NCBI GenBank assembly: GCA_013331215.1
Contig: DUGU01000001.1
Location: forward strand, 1 to 13,050
Length of the DNA: 13,050 nucleotides
Source: Methanoregulaceae archaeon
GTDB lineage: Archaea > Halobacteriota > Methanomicrobia > Methanomicrobiales > Methanospirillaceae
Direction: 5' to 3'
Positions 1 to 5,197 of this stretch are shown here, piece by piece. How positions within the stretch are numbered: position 1 is the stretch's first letter; each line of letters opens with the position of its first letter. The notes beneath the pieces are model-generated. The model worked only from the letters and a program-made list of their open reading frames with translations. It was not told where the DNA came from and did no database searches. The position numbers were made by a program, and so were the translations under genes.

Positions 1-18
1 TGAAATGACACTATACCC
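1..18. repeat. Left copy of 18-base terminal inverted repeat
   Basis: TGAAATGACACTATACCC is repeated exactly, in reverse complement, at 13029-13046. Similarity stops inward of the CCC. On the outer side the window ends, so the repeat may be longer. It is either the terminal repeat of a 13 kb element or the end of an insertion sequence lying to the left. No transposase is encoded in the window. Confidence 0.85.
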
Positions 19-76
19 AAAACAAAAACCGGCCTAGTATTTAAAGGCAATCCGTTTTTCGAGGGGGGTTCCGGAT

Positions 77-313
77 TTATCTGATGCCGAGCTCGCGCCT
101 GACTTGGTCCGAGGTGAAGACGCGGCCAGCCCGGATGTCCTCGAGGGACGCGGCGATGTCGGCTTCGTCTTCGGGGGTCAACGGCTCGTCGTCGATCGCC
201 TGCCGGGAGAGCCGATCGATCACGTCCGCGTAGGTCTCGCGAGGATGGATCTTCAGAGAGTCGAGGCGGGCCTTCGTCCCGGTCTCGATCCGGACGTTTA
301 CGCACGCAGCCAT
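77..313 (-). CDS. Orphan antitoxin-like small protein (archaeal VapB/DUF7557-like)
   Basis: A 78-residue acidic protein. The pattern is typical of a family widespread in methanogens and haloarchaea: an N-terminal beta strand (VNVRIETGTKARLDSLKI), then HPRETYADVIDRL, then a C-terminal tail with DIRAGRVFTSDQVRRELGI. The N-terminal part looks like the strand plus helix of a ribbon-helix-helix DNA-binding unit, so an antitoxin or small regulator is the likely role; the family assignment is by recalled pattern. The start at 313 was chosen because the homology-like part begins at MAACVNVRI; a longer reading frame to 445 runs through repeat-rich intergenic DNA. A RelE- or VapC-type toxin normally follows such a gene, but only 76 bases remain before the window edge, so any partner is lost or lies outside. 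A TATA-like stretch with a GTATAC core lies about 20 bases upstream. The gene diverges from the operon beginning at 741. Confidence 0.65.
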   Translation of the reverse strand: MAACVNVRIETGTKARLDSLKIHPRETYADVIDRLSRQAIDDEPLTPEDEADIAASLEDIRAGRVFTSDQVRRELGIR

Positions 314-429
314 GCACCATCGTGTGCGGCCGTATACATTAGAGTTTCCGATCGGATCGTCCGCGAGGCCTCCGTGCCCGGCGTGTACCCGACAGGCGCC
401 TGCCCGACCGTCGAAAACCATCGAAAAAA

Positions 430-462
430 TGCAACCAGGCTGCAACCAGGTTGCAACCGCGG
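430..462. repeat. Three TGCAACC direct repeats, 11-base period
   Basis: TGCAACC starts at 430, 441 and 452, and the first two units are near-identical over the full 11 bases (tgcaaccaggc/tgcaaccaggt). The same core in the context TTGCAACCGG recurs at 3741, and a variant TTGCAATCGG at 3809, both upstream of the gene at 3873. Confidence 0.75.
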
Positions 463-508
463 CCGTCCCGCCGGACTGTCGAATATCATCGAAAAAGTAA
501 GCTCCGCG

Positions 509-528
509 TCAGCTACGCTTCAGCTACG
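509..528. repeat. TCAGCTACG direct repeat, two copies 11 bases apart
   Basis: Exact nine-base copies start at 509 and 520. They keep the same 11-base period as the neighbouring repeats at 430-462 and 551-594. Confidence 0.6.
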
Positions 529-550
529 GGTGTCCGCCGGCCAGGGCCCG

Positions 551-594
551 ACAAACCCCTGGCAAACCACAGACAAAACCCCCACAATACCCCC
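551..594. repeat. Four tandem degenerate 11-base units
   Basis: The units are ACAAACCCCTG, GCAAACCACAG, ACAAAACCCCC and ACAATACCCCC, lying head to tail without gaps. The strand is strongly C/A-biased. Such iteron-like arrays bind initiator or regulator proteins in many replicons; here that is only inferred. Confidence 0.6.
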
Positions 595-690
595 ACAGCG
601 ACGAGTACCCCTGGCCGTGGCGACCCGATCGCCTTCGAGGGCGGTCCGGAGCATGCCCCTGGGAACGCCCATCTCTTTCCTCGAATATGT

Positions 691-721
691 CAATTAGAGA
701 CAATTAGAAACATCTATAAAC
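691..721 (+). promoter_or_regulatory. Promoter of the ten-gene operon
   Basis: An AT-rich island in GC-rich DNA, containing CAATTAGA twice (691 and 701) and a TATA box CTATAAAC at 714-721. The box sits 20-27 bases before the ATG at 741, so transcription should start at or very near that codon and the first gene is probably translated leaderless. Confidence 0.6.
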
Positions 722-740
722 TCATAGAATCAATAAGAGT

Positions 741-1157
741 ATGGTGAAAACCATGCGAGCAAACGCACAGACCCAATGGCGCGCGGTCGGTCTCGCCGTC
801 CGCGAGCGCGACGCGATCCGACTCGAGGTCCTCGACGGCGACGGCCGCGGCGTCTACCACATCCACGCCGACGACGTCGCCGACGCACTCGACCTCGGGA
901 TCGTCCCCCTCTACCGGCTCCGGACCCGGGGCGGCGAGGCGGTCCCGTTCGAGGCCGGCCACGTCCGGACGAGCTCGAACGGCCGGATGATCATCTGCCA
1001 GATCGACGACCCTGCCGAGATCGTGATGGTGCCGAGGGTCGCGCTCCTCGACCACTTCACGGCCGACGGCGGCCGGCCGACACGGATCGTAATCCCCCCG
1101 GACCCGATGATGGGCCCGGCCCGGTCCTCAGGCACCCTCACGGCGGTGCCGGCATGA
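741..1157 (+). CDS. Uncharacterised 138-residue protein, first gene of coupled operon
   Basis: I do not recognise a family. The protein is soluble with no membrane segment; it reads as a mostly beta fold (for example IRLEVLDGDGRGVYHIHADDV, then GRMIICQIDD, then PTRIVIPP) and ends in a flexible Pro/Ala tail. Codon third positions are strongly G/C, as expected of a true gene here. The start at 741 fits the TATA box at 714-721 (leaderless geometry); an alternative ATG lies four codons later at 753. Its stop overlaps the next start in ATGA. It opens a chain of ten genes and ought to be the best-expressed member. A role in the mobile cassette is likely from context only. Confidence 0.75.
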   Translation: MVKTMRANAQTQWRAVGLAVRERDAIRLEVLDGDGRGVYHIHADDVADALDLGIVPLYRLRTRGGEAVPFEAGHVRTSSNGRMIICQIDDPAEIVMVPRVALLDHFTADGGRPTRIVIPPDPMMGPARSSGTLTAVPA

Positions 1158-1513
1158 GCCCGGCCATGGAGATGCTCGCCGAGCGTACCGCCAAGAAGAT
1201 CGTCGAGGGACTCCTCGCAGAGTACGAGATCCGGCCCCGAGCCCACCTCCAGGAGCGGATCGCAATGACCCCGGCCGCCGAGATCCCGGGTATCTGTGAC
1301 GGGTGCCGGGACGCGCCGGACTGTCTTCTGTCCTACACACCCGCAGCGCTCGAGCGCTGCGACCGCGCAGCCCGGGCCGCCGAGGCCGAGGCCGCCGCGA
1401 GGATCGACATGGGGATGATCAACCGCGTGATCGAGGTCGTCGTCCTCGAGACCGGCCACACTCCCGCAGAGGTCAGCGCGAAACTCCAGGCATGGGCGAG
1501 GGCAGAGGCATGA
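1154..1513 (+). CDS. Uncharacterised 119-residue protein with Cys cluster
   Basis: The product has three parts. Residues 1-40 form an amphipathic helix (AERTAKKIVEGLLAEY). Residues 45-70 carry Cys48, Cys51, Cys57 and Cys69 in a C-x2-C-x5-C-x11-C arrangement that could bind zinc. The Ala-rich helical C-terminus contains ETGHTPAEVSAKLQAWA. I do not recognise a family. The ATG overlaps the stop of the gene before it (ATGA) and its own stop overlaps the next start the same way, so translation is probably coupled. A GGTG stretch about ten bases upstream could help ribosome binding. The next gene is also Cys-rich, so the two may act as a pair. Confidence 0.75.
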   Translation: MSPAMEMLAERTAKKIVEGLLAEYEIRPRAHLQERIAMTPAAEIPGICDGCRDAPDCLLSYTPAALERCDRAARAAEAEAAARIDMGMINRVIEVVVLETGHTPAEVSAKLQAWARAEA

Positions 1514-1926
1514 CCGGCTCCGATGCGGAGCTCGCCCATTACGTCGCACAGACGAGAGGGATCGAGGTTCTCGCCCGAGATGCCTGTTGCTCGACGTGCG
1601 ACGGTTGCGGCACCTGCCCGAGTGAAAATATCTCCATCTGTCGCGATGTGGGAGGGGATTACAGTGGCGTCCTGTACCTCTGTAACGACTGCATCGCCGA
1701 GAGTTGGGCACGGGCTCCCTCACAACGCGATAGCCGATCTGCAGAAGAGATGGAAAAGGAGGCAGAGGAGCGACAGCGAGAGACGATGAGCAGGGTTACC
1801 GCCGAGCTGATCCGGACCAACCCCAATGTGCAGGAGGTCCTGCGGGAGATAGCCCGCGAGGTCTTCGGCACCAAATCGCCGGGGGCGATCGTCGTCGAGA
1901 CCGAGGCGCCCGTCGAGGCGGACTGA
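1510..1926 (+). CDS. Uncharacterised 138-residue Cys-rich protein, putative zinc-binding
   Basis: Eight cysteines lie between residues 26 and 61 (Cys26, 27, 30, 33, 36, 44, 58 and 61), with CxxCxxCxxC spacing followed by LYLCNDC. That resembles a zinc-ribbon or treble-clef site, possibly with two metals. A charged, probably coiled helix follows (residues 75-100, EEMEKEAEERQRE), then a short helical unit (ELIRTNPNVQEVLREIAREVFG) which looks like the helical units in the products at 2245 and 2487. A nucleic-acid or protein-binding role is plausible but unproven. The start was chosen by the ATGA overlap; the open frame extends back to 1303 but that part is out-of-frame coding sequence of the previous gene. 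The region around 1620-1660 is locally less GC-rich than its neighbours. Confidence 0.75.
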   Translation: MTGSDAELAHYVAQTRGIEVLARDACCSTCDGCGTCPSENISICRDVGGDYSGVLYLCNDCIAESWARAPSQRDSRSAEEMEKEAEERQRETMSRVTAELIRTNPNVQEVLREIAREVFGTKSPGAIVVETEAPVEAD

Positions 1927-2084
1927 TGTCCCCCCTGACCCCCGAAGAGGCGGCGCCCCGGGTCACCCAGGAGCGGCTCAAGGGAATCGGCCTGTCGGCG
2001 CGCATGGTCGATGCCTGCGAGAAGGCCGGCGCGGTCGTGATCGTCGAGAATACGCCGACACCACAGCGAGGGCAGCGCCCATGA
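1926..2084 (+). CDS. Uncharacterised 52-residue protein
   Basis: Starts one base into the previous stop (TGATG) and ends in an ATGA overlap with the next gene; GAGG lies about ten bases upstream of the start. The product begins MSPLTPEEAAPRVTQERLKG and continues with a helix and a strand ending in AGAVVIVE. No family is recognised. Its end (LSARMVDACEKAGAVVIVE) faintly resembles the TPAVLRFLLDNGIIEIVE stretch of the product at 3055, so the two may be distant paralogues. Strong G/C third positions and the double coupling are the evidence that so short a frame is a gene. Confidence 0.6.
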   Translation: MSPLTPEEAAPRVTQERLKGIGLSARMVDACEKAGAVVIVENTPTPQRGQRP

Positions 2085-2248
2085 CCTCCGGGGACGATCA
2101 GCGGGCCGCCGCCGATGCTCTCGGCACCGCGCTCGTCAACTACCTCCGGTCCGCCACGGGGCGCGGGATCGCCCTCATCGTGATCGATCGGCGCGAAGCC
2201 CGGCCGGCCGGCCCGACCTTCGGCGCCCTCCGGAGGCTTTCGCCGTGA
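2081..2248 (+). CDS. Uncharacterised 55-residue protein
   Basis: ATGA overlap with the previous gene and GTGA overlap with the next. The product reads as one helix (residues 6-24) followed by a strand (GIALIVIDRREARP) and a short basic tail. No family is recognised. A GAGGG stretch upstream may serve as ribosome binding site. Confidence rests on the unbroken overlap chain and codon use rather than on similarity. Confidence 0.6.
   Translation: MTSGDDQRAAADALGTALVNYLRSATGRGIALIVIDRREARPAGPTFGALRRLSP
2232..2236 (+). promoter_or_regulatory. Shine-Dalgarno GGAGG deciding a GTG start
   Basis: GGAGG lies eight bases before the GTG at 2245. It supports that unusual start codon over any ATG further inside the frame. 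Confidence 0.6.
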
Positions 2249-2490
2249 GTGATGACGTCGAGGCCTTCCTCGCCCTGCTCCGGTCAAGCCCCAAGCTCCG
2301 CGCTACGGTTCGCGAGGTCCTCGCCGCCGAGTTCCCCGACGAAGGGCGTCCCCACCGACCGGTCAAGCCGATCCCCGTCTACCGCGGCGACATCCCGTCC
2401 CTCGACCGGATCCGTCCGGGCTTCGTCGCGGACAATGAACGCCTCGGCAGGATCACGGTTGTGGATGACCCCTCGCGGGGGAGACGATGA
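2245..2490 (+). CDS. Uncharacterised 81-residue protein, GTG start
   Basis: GTG start preceded by GGAGG at ideal spacing and overlapping the previous stop (GTGA). Residues 2-30 form a helical unit (VEAFLALLRSSPKLRATVRE) that matches in pattern the N-terminus of the next product (FDKALIAFFRSERTRPAIEA) and the C-terminus of the one at 1510. The remainder is Pro- and Arg-rich (PVKPIPVYRGDIPSLDRIRP) and probably extended. The function is unknown; the repeated helical unit suggests a small-protein set that interacts with one another or with a shared partner. Confidence 0.7.
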   Translation: MSDDVEAFLALLRSSPKLRATVREVLAAEFPDEGRPHRPVKPIPVYRGDIPSLDRIRPGFVADNERLGRITVVDDPSRGRR

Positions 2491-2615
2491 ACGACTTCGA
2501 CAAGGCGCTGATCGCCTTCTTCCGGTCCGAGCGTACCCGCCCTGCCATCGAGGCCATCGCCGATCGCATCGTCAACCAAGGCCTCGACGATCCGGTCGCG
2601 ACAAGAGGGACCTGA
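2487..2615 (+). CDS. Uncharacterised 42-residue helical protein
   Basis: ATGA overlap with the previous gene, TGATG junction with the next, and a purine-rich GGGGGAG just upstream. The product (MNDFDKALIAFFRSERTRPA followed by IEAIADRIVNQGLDD) is predicted almost wholly helical. It resembles the first half of the preceding gene product without its Pro-rich tail, which suggests tandem duplication and divergence. It is too short for ordinary gene finders. Confidence 0.55.
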   Translation: MNDFDKALIAFFRSERTRPAIEAIADRIVNQGLDDPVATRGT

Positions 2616-3058
2616 TGACTCTGGTGCTGCAGGTCCGCGAGGACCTCGCCGCCGCGCCCGTGACCACGATCCCGCTCCGCCAGGTCCTCGAGGCGGCGGG
2701 GTGGGGGTTTGGGAAGCTCCCGGATCCCGTGCTCGCCGAGGTCCTCCGCCTGTGGGACACCGGTCGGAACACGACAGAGATCGCTGCGGCCGTCGGCACC
2801 TCCCCCTCGGCCGTGGCCGAGTACGTCCGGACGCACCGCGAGCGCGGACCACCTCGCCGGCCGGCTCATTACGGCCACGCCCGCGAGGTCCTCGAGGAGC
2901 ACGGGGCCGAGCTCCGCGCCGCCTACGAGGGCGGCGAGTCGTACGCGATCCTCGCTGAGTCGGTCGGGATCGCCCCTGCCGTGCTGCGGGCATACCTGGT
3001 CGCCGAAGGGGTCGCGATCCGCAACCAGGGCACACGGCCCCGGAGGGCGAACGCTTGA
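2615..3058 (+). CDS. Double helix-turn-helix DNA-binding protein
   Basis: A 147-residue protein with two helix-turn-helix stretches. The first is at about 44-75, with the pattern WDTGRNTTEIAAAVGTSPSA that is typical of resolvase/homeodomain-like and sigma-region-4-like HTH units. The second is at about 97-137 (YEGGESYAILAESVGIAPAV, then LRAYLVAEGVAIR). Basic residues link them (RERGPPRRPAHYGHAR). Two HTH units in one small chain suit binding of a composite or palindromic site. It is the only clear regulator inside the coupled operon and is the best candidate to bind the phased repeats upstream of 741, but that link is inference. The frame remains open back to 2249; the ATG at 2615 is chosen by the TGATG junction and the upstream GAGGGAC. 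Confidence 0.75.
   Translation: MTLVLQVREDLAAAPVTTIPLRQVLEAAGWGFGKLPDPVLAEVLRLWDTGRNTTEIAAAVGTSPSAVAEYVRTHRERGPPRRPAHYGHAREVLEEHGAELRAAYEGGESYAILAESVGIAPAVLRAYLVAEGVAIRNQGTRPRRANA
3042..3046 (+). promoter_or_regulatory. Shine-Dalgarno GGAGG deciding a TTG start
   Basis: GGAGG lies eight bases before the TTG at 3055, the same spacing as before the GTG at 2245, which supports initiation at a rare codon. Confidence 0.55.
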
Positions 3059-3216
3059 CCAGGGCGGCGGCAGCGAGGCCGGGCCCGCCGATCCGCATCC
3101 GGCGCGAGATCATCGACGTGATCGACTTCACGCCAGCCGTGCTTCGGTTCCTTCTCGATAATGGAATCATCGAGATTGTCGAGGACGAACCGCCCCGCCC
3201 GAAGGTACGCCTATGA
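3055..3216 (+). CDS. Uncharacterised 53-residue protein, TTG start
   Basis: No ATG is available in this frame near the coupling point. The TTG overlaps the previous stop (TTGA) and has GGAGG eight bases upstream. The basic N-terminus (TRAAAARPGPPIRIRREIID) is followed by FTPAVLRFLLDNGIIEIVED, a helix-strand unit faintly like that of the product at 1926. It ends in an ATGA overlap with the next small frame. No family is recognised. Confidence 0.55.
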   Translation: MTRAAAARPGPPIRIRREIIDVIDFTPAVLRFLLDNGIIEIVEDEPPRPKVRL

Positions 3217-3296
3217 GTGAGACGGGGGAGGCGGCCCTCGAGCACGCGCTCGCAGTGGGCCAGACTCCCCGATGGATCGTCTTTAACTGCCGATGA
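3213..3296 (+). CDS. Possible 27-residue peptide, last of the overlap chain
   Basis: The start overlaps the previous stop (ATGA). The product (MSETGEAALEHALAVGQTPR plus WIVFNCR) has an Ala/Glu helix then a hydrophobic end. It may be a genuine microprotein or a shortened remnant of a longer gene. The chain of overlaps ends here: 16 bases separate its stop from the next start, and codon-phase evidence is weak for so short a frame. Confidence 0.4.
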   Translation: MSETGEAALEHALAVGQTPRWIVFNCR

Positions 3297-3312
3297 GACA
3301 CATCGGATAGCA

Positions 3313-3564
3313 ATGGCTGACGACGGGCTACAGAAGTTCTACACGATCGAAGAGGCCGCGGCCCTGACCGGCTACAGCGTCCGCCGGCTCCGTGACTTCG
3401 TACGGGACGGCACGCTCGAGGCGGAGCGGTGGGGGCGCGAGTACCGGATCTCGACCCCGTCGCTGCAGGCCTTCATCGAAGCGAGGCGGAAGGCCGAGAT
3501 CCCCGAGCGGCAGCGGCCGGGCGCGGGCGTAGGGCCGCGGACCGAGGACGACCCGGACCGGTAA
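3313..3564 (+). CDS. Excisionase/MerR-like winged HTH protein
   Basis: An 83-residue protein. Residues 8-52 match the HTH_17/excisionase pattern: FYTIEEAAALTGYSVRRLRD (first two helices), then FVRDGTLEAERWGREYRIS (wing) and SLQAFIEARRK. A charged disordered tail completes it. Proteins of this type act as recombination directionality factors or small repressors of mobile elements. No integrase is visible in the window, so a repressor role or an absent partner must be considered. The ATG at 3313 is preferred because the frame upstream (from 3217) is out-of-frame sequence of the two preceding small genes. It follows the coupled chain by 16 bases and is probably co-transcribed. A hairpin follows 12 bases after the stop. 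Confidence 0.8.
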   Translation: MADDGLQKFYTIEEAAALTGYSVRRLRDFVRDGTLEAERWGREYRISTPSLQAFIEARRKAEIPERQRPGAGVGPRTEDDPDR

Positions 3565-3576
3565 CGATCCCTGCCG

Positions 3577-3594
3577 TGTCCCGATCGCGGGACA
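3577..3594 (+). terminator. Hairpin after the HTH gene
   Basis: TGTCCCG and CGGGACA pair around a four-base ATCG loop, 12 bases beyond the stop at 3564. A third half-site CGGGACA follows at 3598. No T-run is present, so it could be an operator rather than a terminator. Confidence 0.35.
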
Positions 3595-3834
3595 AAGCGG
3601 GACAGATTCACAGCACCGAAAATGGACGCCTGACGGACGGCCCCGCCTCAATCGGGCCCAGGCGAGCGAAGAGAGATGCCGACCGACCGCGCGCCGAATC
3701 CGGATCATAACCCTTTTCACGGAGCGCGTCCGAGAGGAGATTGCAACCGGTCTCCTCGACATCCCCTGTTTTCCAAACCGGCCACGTAATGGACGAATCG
3801 TCACACTGTTGCAATCGGTTGTCAGGGAAAAGAC

Positions 3835-3841
3835 CATATAG
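3835..3841 (+). promoter_or_regulatory. TATA box of the gene at 3873
   Basis: CATATAG, with an expected transcription start near 3864, about nine bases before the ATG. It argues for the start at 3873 over the longer frame. Confidence 0.45.
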
Positions 3842-3872
3842 CGGGACCGCAGAGGACAGGTCGGGATCGATC

Positions 3873-4343
3873 ATGGTGCGGACCGAATGGATTGCAGACG
3901 GGCAGCAGCTTGTGCGCGACCACTCCGTCGAGGATGCGGCCGAGCTCTTCGCCGGCGACGATGAGATGAGACAGCGTCTTGCGGGAGGGGAGGGGACCGG
4001 AAGGACGGACCTCGTACTCCGACTAGATCACCTGAAGAAGCACGCATGGTATGCGGTCGGCGATACCCCGGATGCGGACTGGCGCGAAACGGACTACGCA
4101 ACAATCCTCGGATGGGCCTGGGACCGAGGACTTCTGCTCGGCCCGCGAGACGCGGCCGTGTACGACCGGCTCGACCCGCGGATGCAGATGTTCATCTGCA
4201 ACGGCGAGGTCTACGCAGTCAGTGACGACGGGATCGTGGTGGACACGGATCTTCAGCGGAGCGTGACCGAGGCCGAGCTCAGGGTCGAGATGTCGCTCGC
4301 TGGCGGCGCCGAGTTCTGCGGCCCCGGGTGCCAGTCCGAGTGA
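3873..4343 (+). CDS. Uncharacterised 156-residue protein
   Basis: An acidic soluble protein of unknown family. Its Trp/Tyr-rich middle (HLKKHAWYAVGDTPDADW, then YATILGWAWDRGLLLGP) suggests a compact alpha/beta domain, followed by strands (MQMFICNGEVYAVSDDGIVV). It ends in EFCGPGCQSE with Cys149 and Cys153, a possible metal or disulfide pair. It stands alone between two intergenic stretches with its own TATA box. The TTGCAAYCGG repeats upstream tie its regulation to the repeat region before 741. The next gene begins 104 bases later. It is probably part of the same cassette; the function cannot be told. Confidence 0.7.
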   Translation: MVRTEWIADGQQLVRDHSVEDAAELFAGDDEMRQRLAGGEGTGRTDLVLRLDHLKKHAWYAVGDTPDADWRETDYATILGWAWDRGLLLGPRDAAVYDRLDPRMQMFICNGEVYAVSDDGIVVDTDLQRSVTEAELRVEMSLAGGAEFCGPGCQSE

Positions 4344-4424
4344 AAGGTAGCGCGACGATTCGCCGGTGACCGCAGTTCGGGTCGGTACCGGCGGACCTCC
4401 ACATTTTTCTCAGTTCCGGTCGAC

Positions 4425-4439
4425 CGATTGTCACGGAAA
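4425..4439 (+). promoter_or_regulatory. Motif shared with the promoter at 3816
   Basis: CGATTGTCACGGAAA matches CGGTTGTCAGGGAAA at 3816-3830 in 13 of 15 positions. It ends nine bases before the ATG at 4448. It may be an operator shared by two genes. Confidence 0.3.
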
Positions 4440-4447
4440 CCGCTGCC

Positions 4448-5197
4448 ATGACCGAAGGGCCGTACAGGGCCGGGCCGGTGCTTGACTGGTGCGAGGAGAA
4501 CGGACTCGTCCCGGTCCCGTGCCGCCCCGGTTCCAAGGCCCCGATCGGGGCGATCTCGAGCCGCGGCCTCTACGGCGGCGCGCCCCCGCCGCCGGCCCTG
4601 CTGCGTGCGGCGTATGGTCGGGACCGCTTCGGCGCGGTCGTCCGCGACTCGTTTCACCTGCCGACCCCCGAACGACTCGAACGGATTCGGCGGTTCTGGC
4701 GGACGCCCGGGGTACGGCTCTGGGGTCCGGAGACGGTCTCGATCTCGGTTGACATGAACTATCCGACTGCCGACGGGTTTCGCGTGGCCTGCCTCGACAT
4801 CGACGACGATACCTGCCTCCCGCTCCTCGAACACCGCCCCTTCGACGCATGCCCGGTGGTTGCAGGCAGGCACGGGGCGAAGGCCCTCTTCAAGCTCGAC
4901 CGGGAGGGGGGGCGGCCGCGGCCGATCACGCAGTTCGCTTCGGCGGCCAGAGGCTCCCCCGCCTTCGAGCTCTTCACCGGATCCAAGCACGCGCTCGTCT
5001 TCGGCATCCACCCGGCCTCGACACCCGAGACCCCCGTGACCTACCGGATCGTCCGGCATAATGACTGGCCCCTCCCGATCCTCGGCTGGGGCGCCGTCTC
5101 GGCGGCGGCCCTCGGGTTCGCGAAGGGGCGGGGGCTCCTGATAAGAAAGGGCGCCGGGCCCGACCTGGATCAGGCCGGGCTCGAGCGCTGGCTCTAG
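4448..5197 (+). CDS. Stand-alone primase-polymerase (Prim-Pol, AEP superfamily) domain protein
   Basis: 249 residues. The order of motifs fits the bifunctional primase/polymerase N-terminal domain of plasmids and viruses: an N-terminal helix and PVPCRPGSKAPIGA (residues 11-35), then the metal-binding strand ACLDIDDD (Asp117 and Asp119), then VVAGRHGAKALFKLD with His142, then FELFTGSKHALVFGIHP (Glu174, His188). These correspond to the three catalytic motifs of archaeo-eukaryotic primases, which make RNA or DNA primers and extend them. Family members are usually fused to a helicase or primase-C domain; here the chain ends after the catalytic domain and no helicase is nearby, so it may rely on host factors. 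The stop directly abuts the end of the convergent Cache pseudogene, with no intergenic base. The assignment is by motif pattern; no search was run. Confidence 0.75.
   Translation: MTEGPYRAGPVLDWCEENGLVPVPCRPGSKAPIGAISSRGLYGGAPPPPALLRAAYGRDRFGAVVRDSFHLPTPERLERIRRFWRTPGVRLWGPETVSISVDMNYPTADGFRVACLDIDDDTCLPLLEHRPFDACPVVAGRHGAKALFKLDREGGRPRPITQFASAARGSPAFELFTGSKHALVFGIHPASTPETPVTYRIVRHNDWPLPILGWGAVSAAALGFAKGRGLLIRKGAGPDLDQAGLERWL

Larger units (their letters stand above)
314..740. other. Gene-free region with 11-base phased direct repeats
   Basis: I see no convincing gene here. The stretch separates the divergent antitoxin gene and the 741 operon and is rich in short direct repeats: TGCAACC at 430, 441 and 452; NTCGAAAA at 410, 420 and 488; TCAGCTACG at 509 and 520; four tandem 11-base units of the ACAAACCCC type at 551-594; and CAATTAGA at 691 and 701. 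Most are spaced 11 bases apart, about one helical turn. It ends in an AT-rich promoter. Candidate roles are an operator array or an iteron-like replication origin for the cassette. Confidence 0.6.
3565..3872. other. Gene-free region between the operon and the gene at 3873
   Basis: No gene is seen. It holds a hairpin just after the upstream gene (3577-3594), a second CGGGACA copy at 3598-3604, TTGCAACCGG at 3741, TTGCAATCGG at 3809, a 15-base motif at 3816-3830 also found near 4425, and a TATA box at 3835-3841. An open frame reading from a TTG at 3741 into the next gene is not favoured because the TATA box would lie inside it. Confidence 0.55.

Noticed and set aside
430..600. CRISPR-like array
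   Set aside because: Repeats are 7-11 bases with almost no spacers; no array architecture and no cas genes.
104..697. 197-codon plus-strand frame across the left end
   Set aside because: Partly antisense to the antitoxin gene and then runs through the repeat region; no promoter or motif.
3741..3872. N-terminal extension of the gene at 3873 from a TTG
   Set aside because: It would place the TATA box at 3835 and the repeated TTGCAAYCGG motifs inside the coding region.
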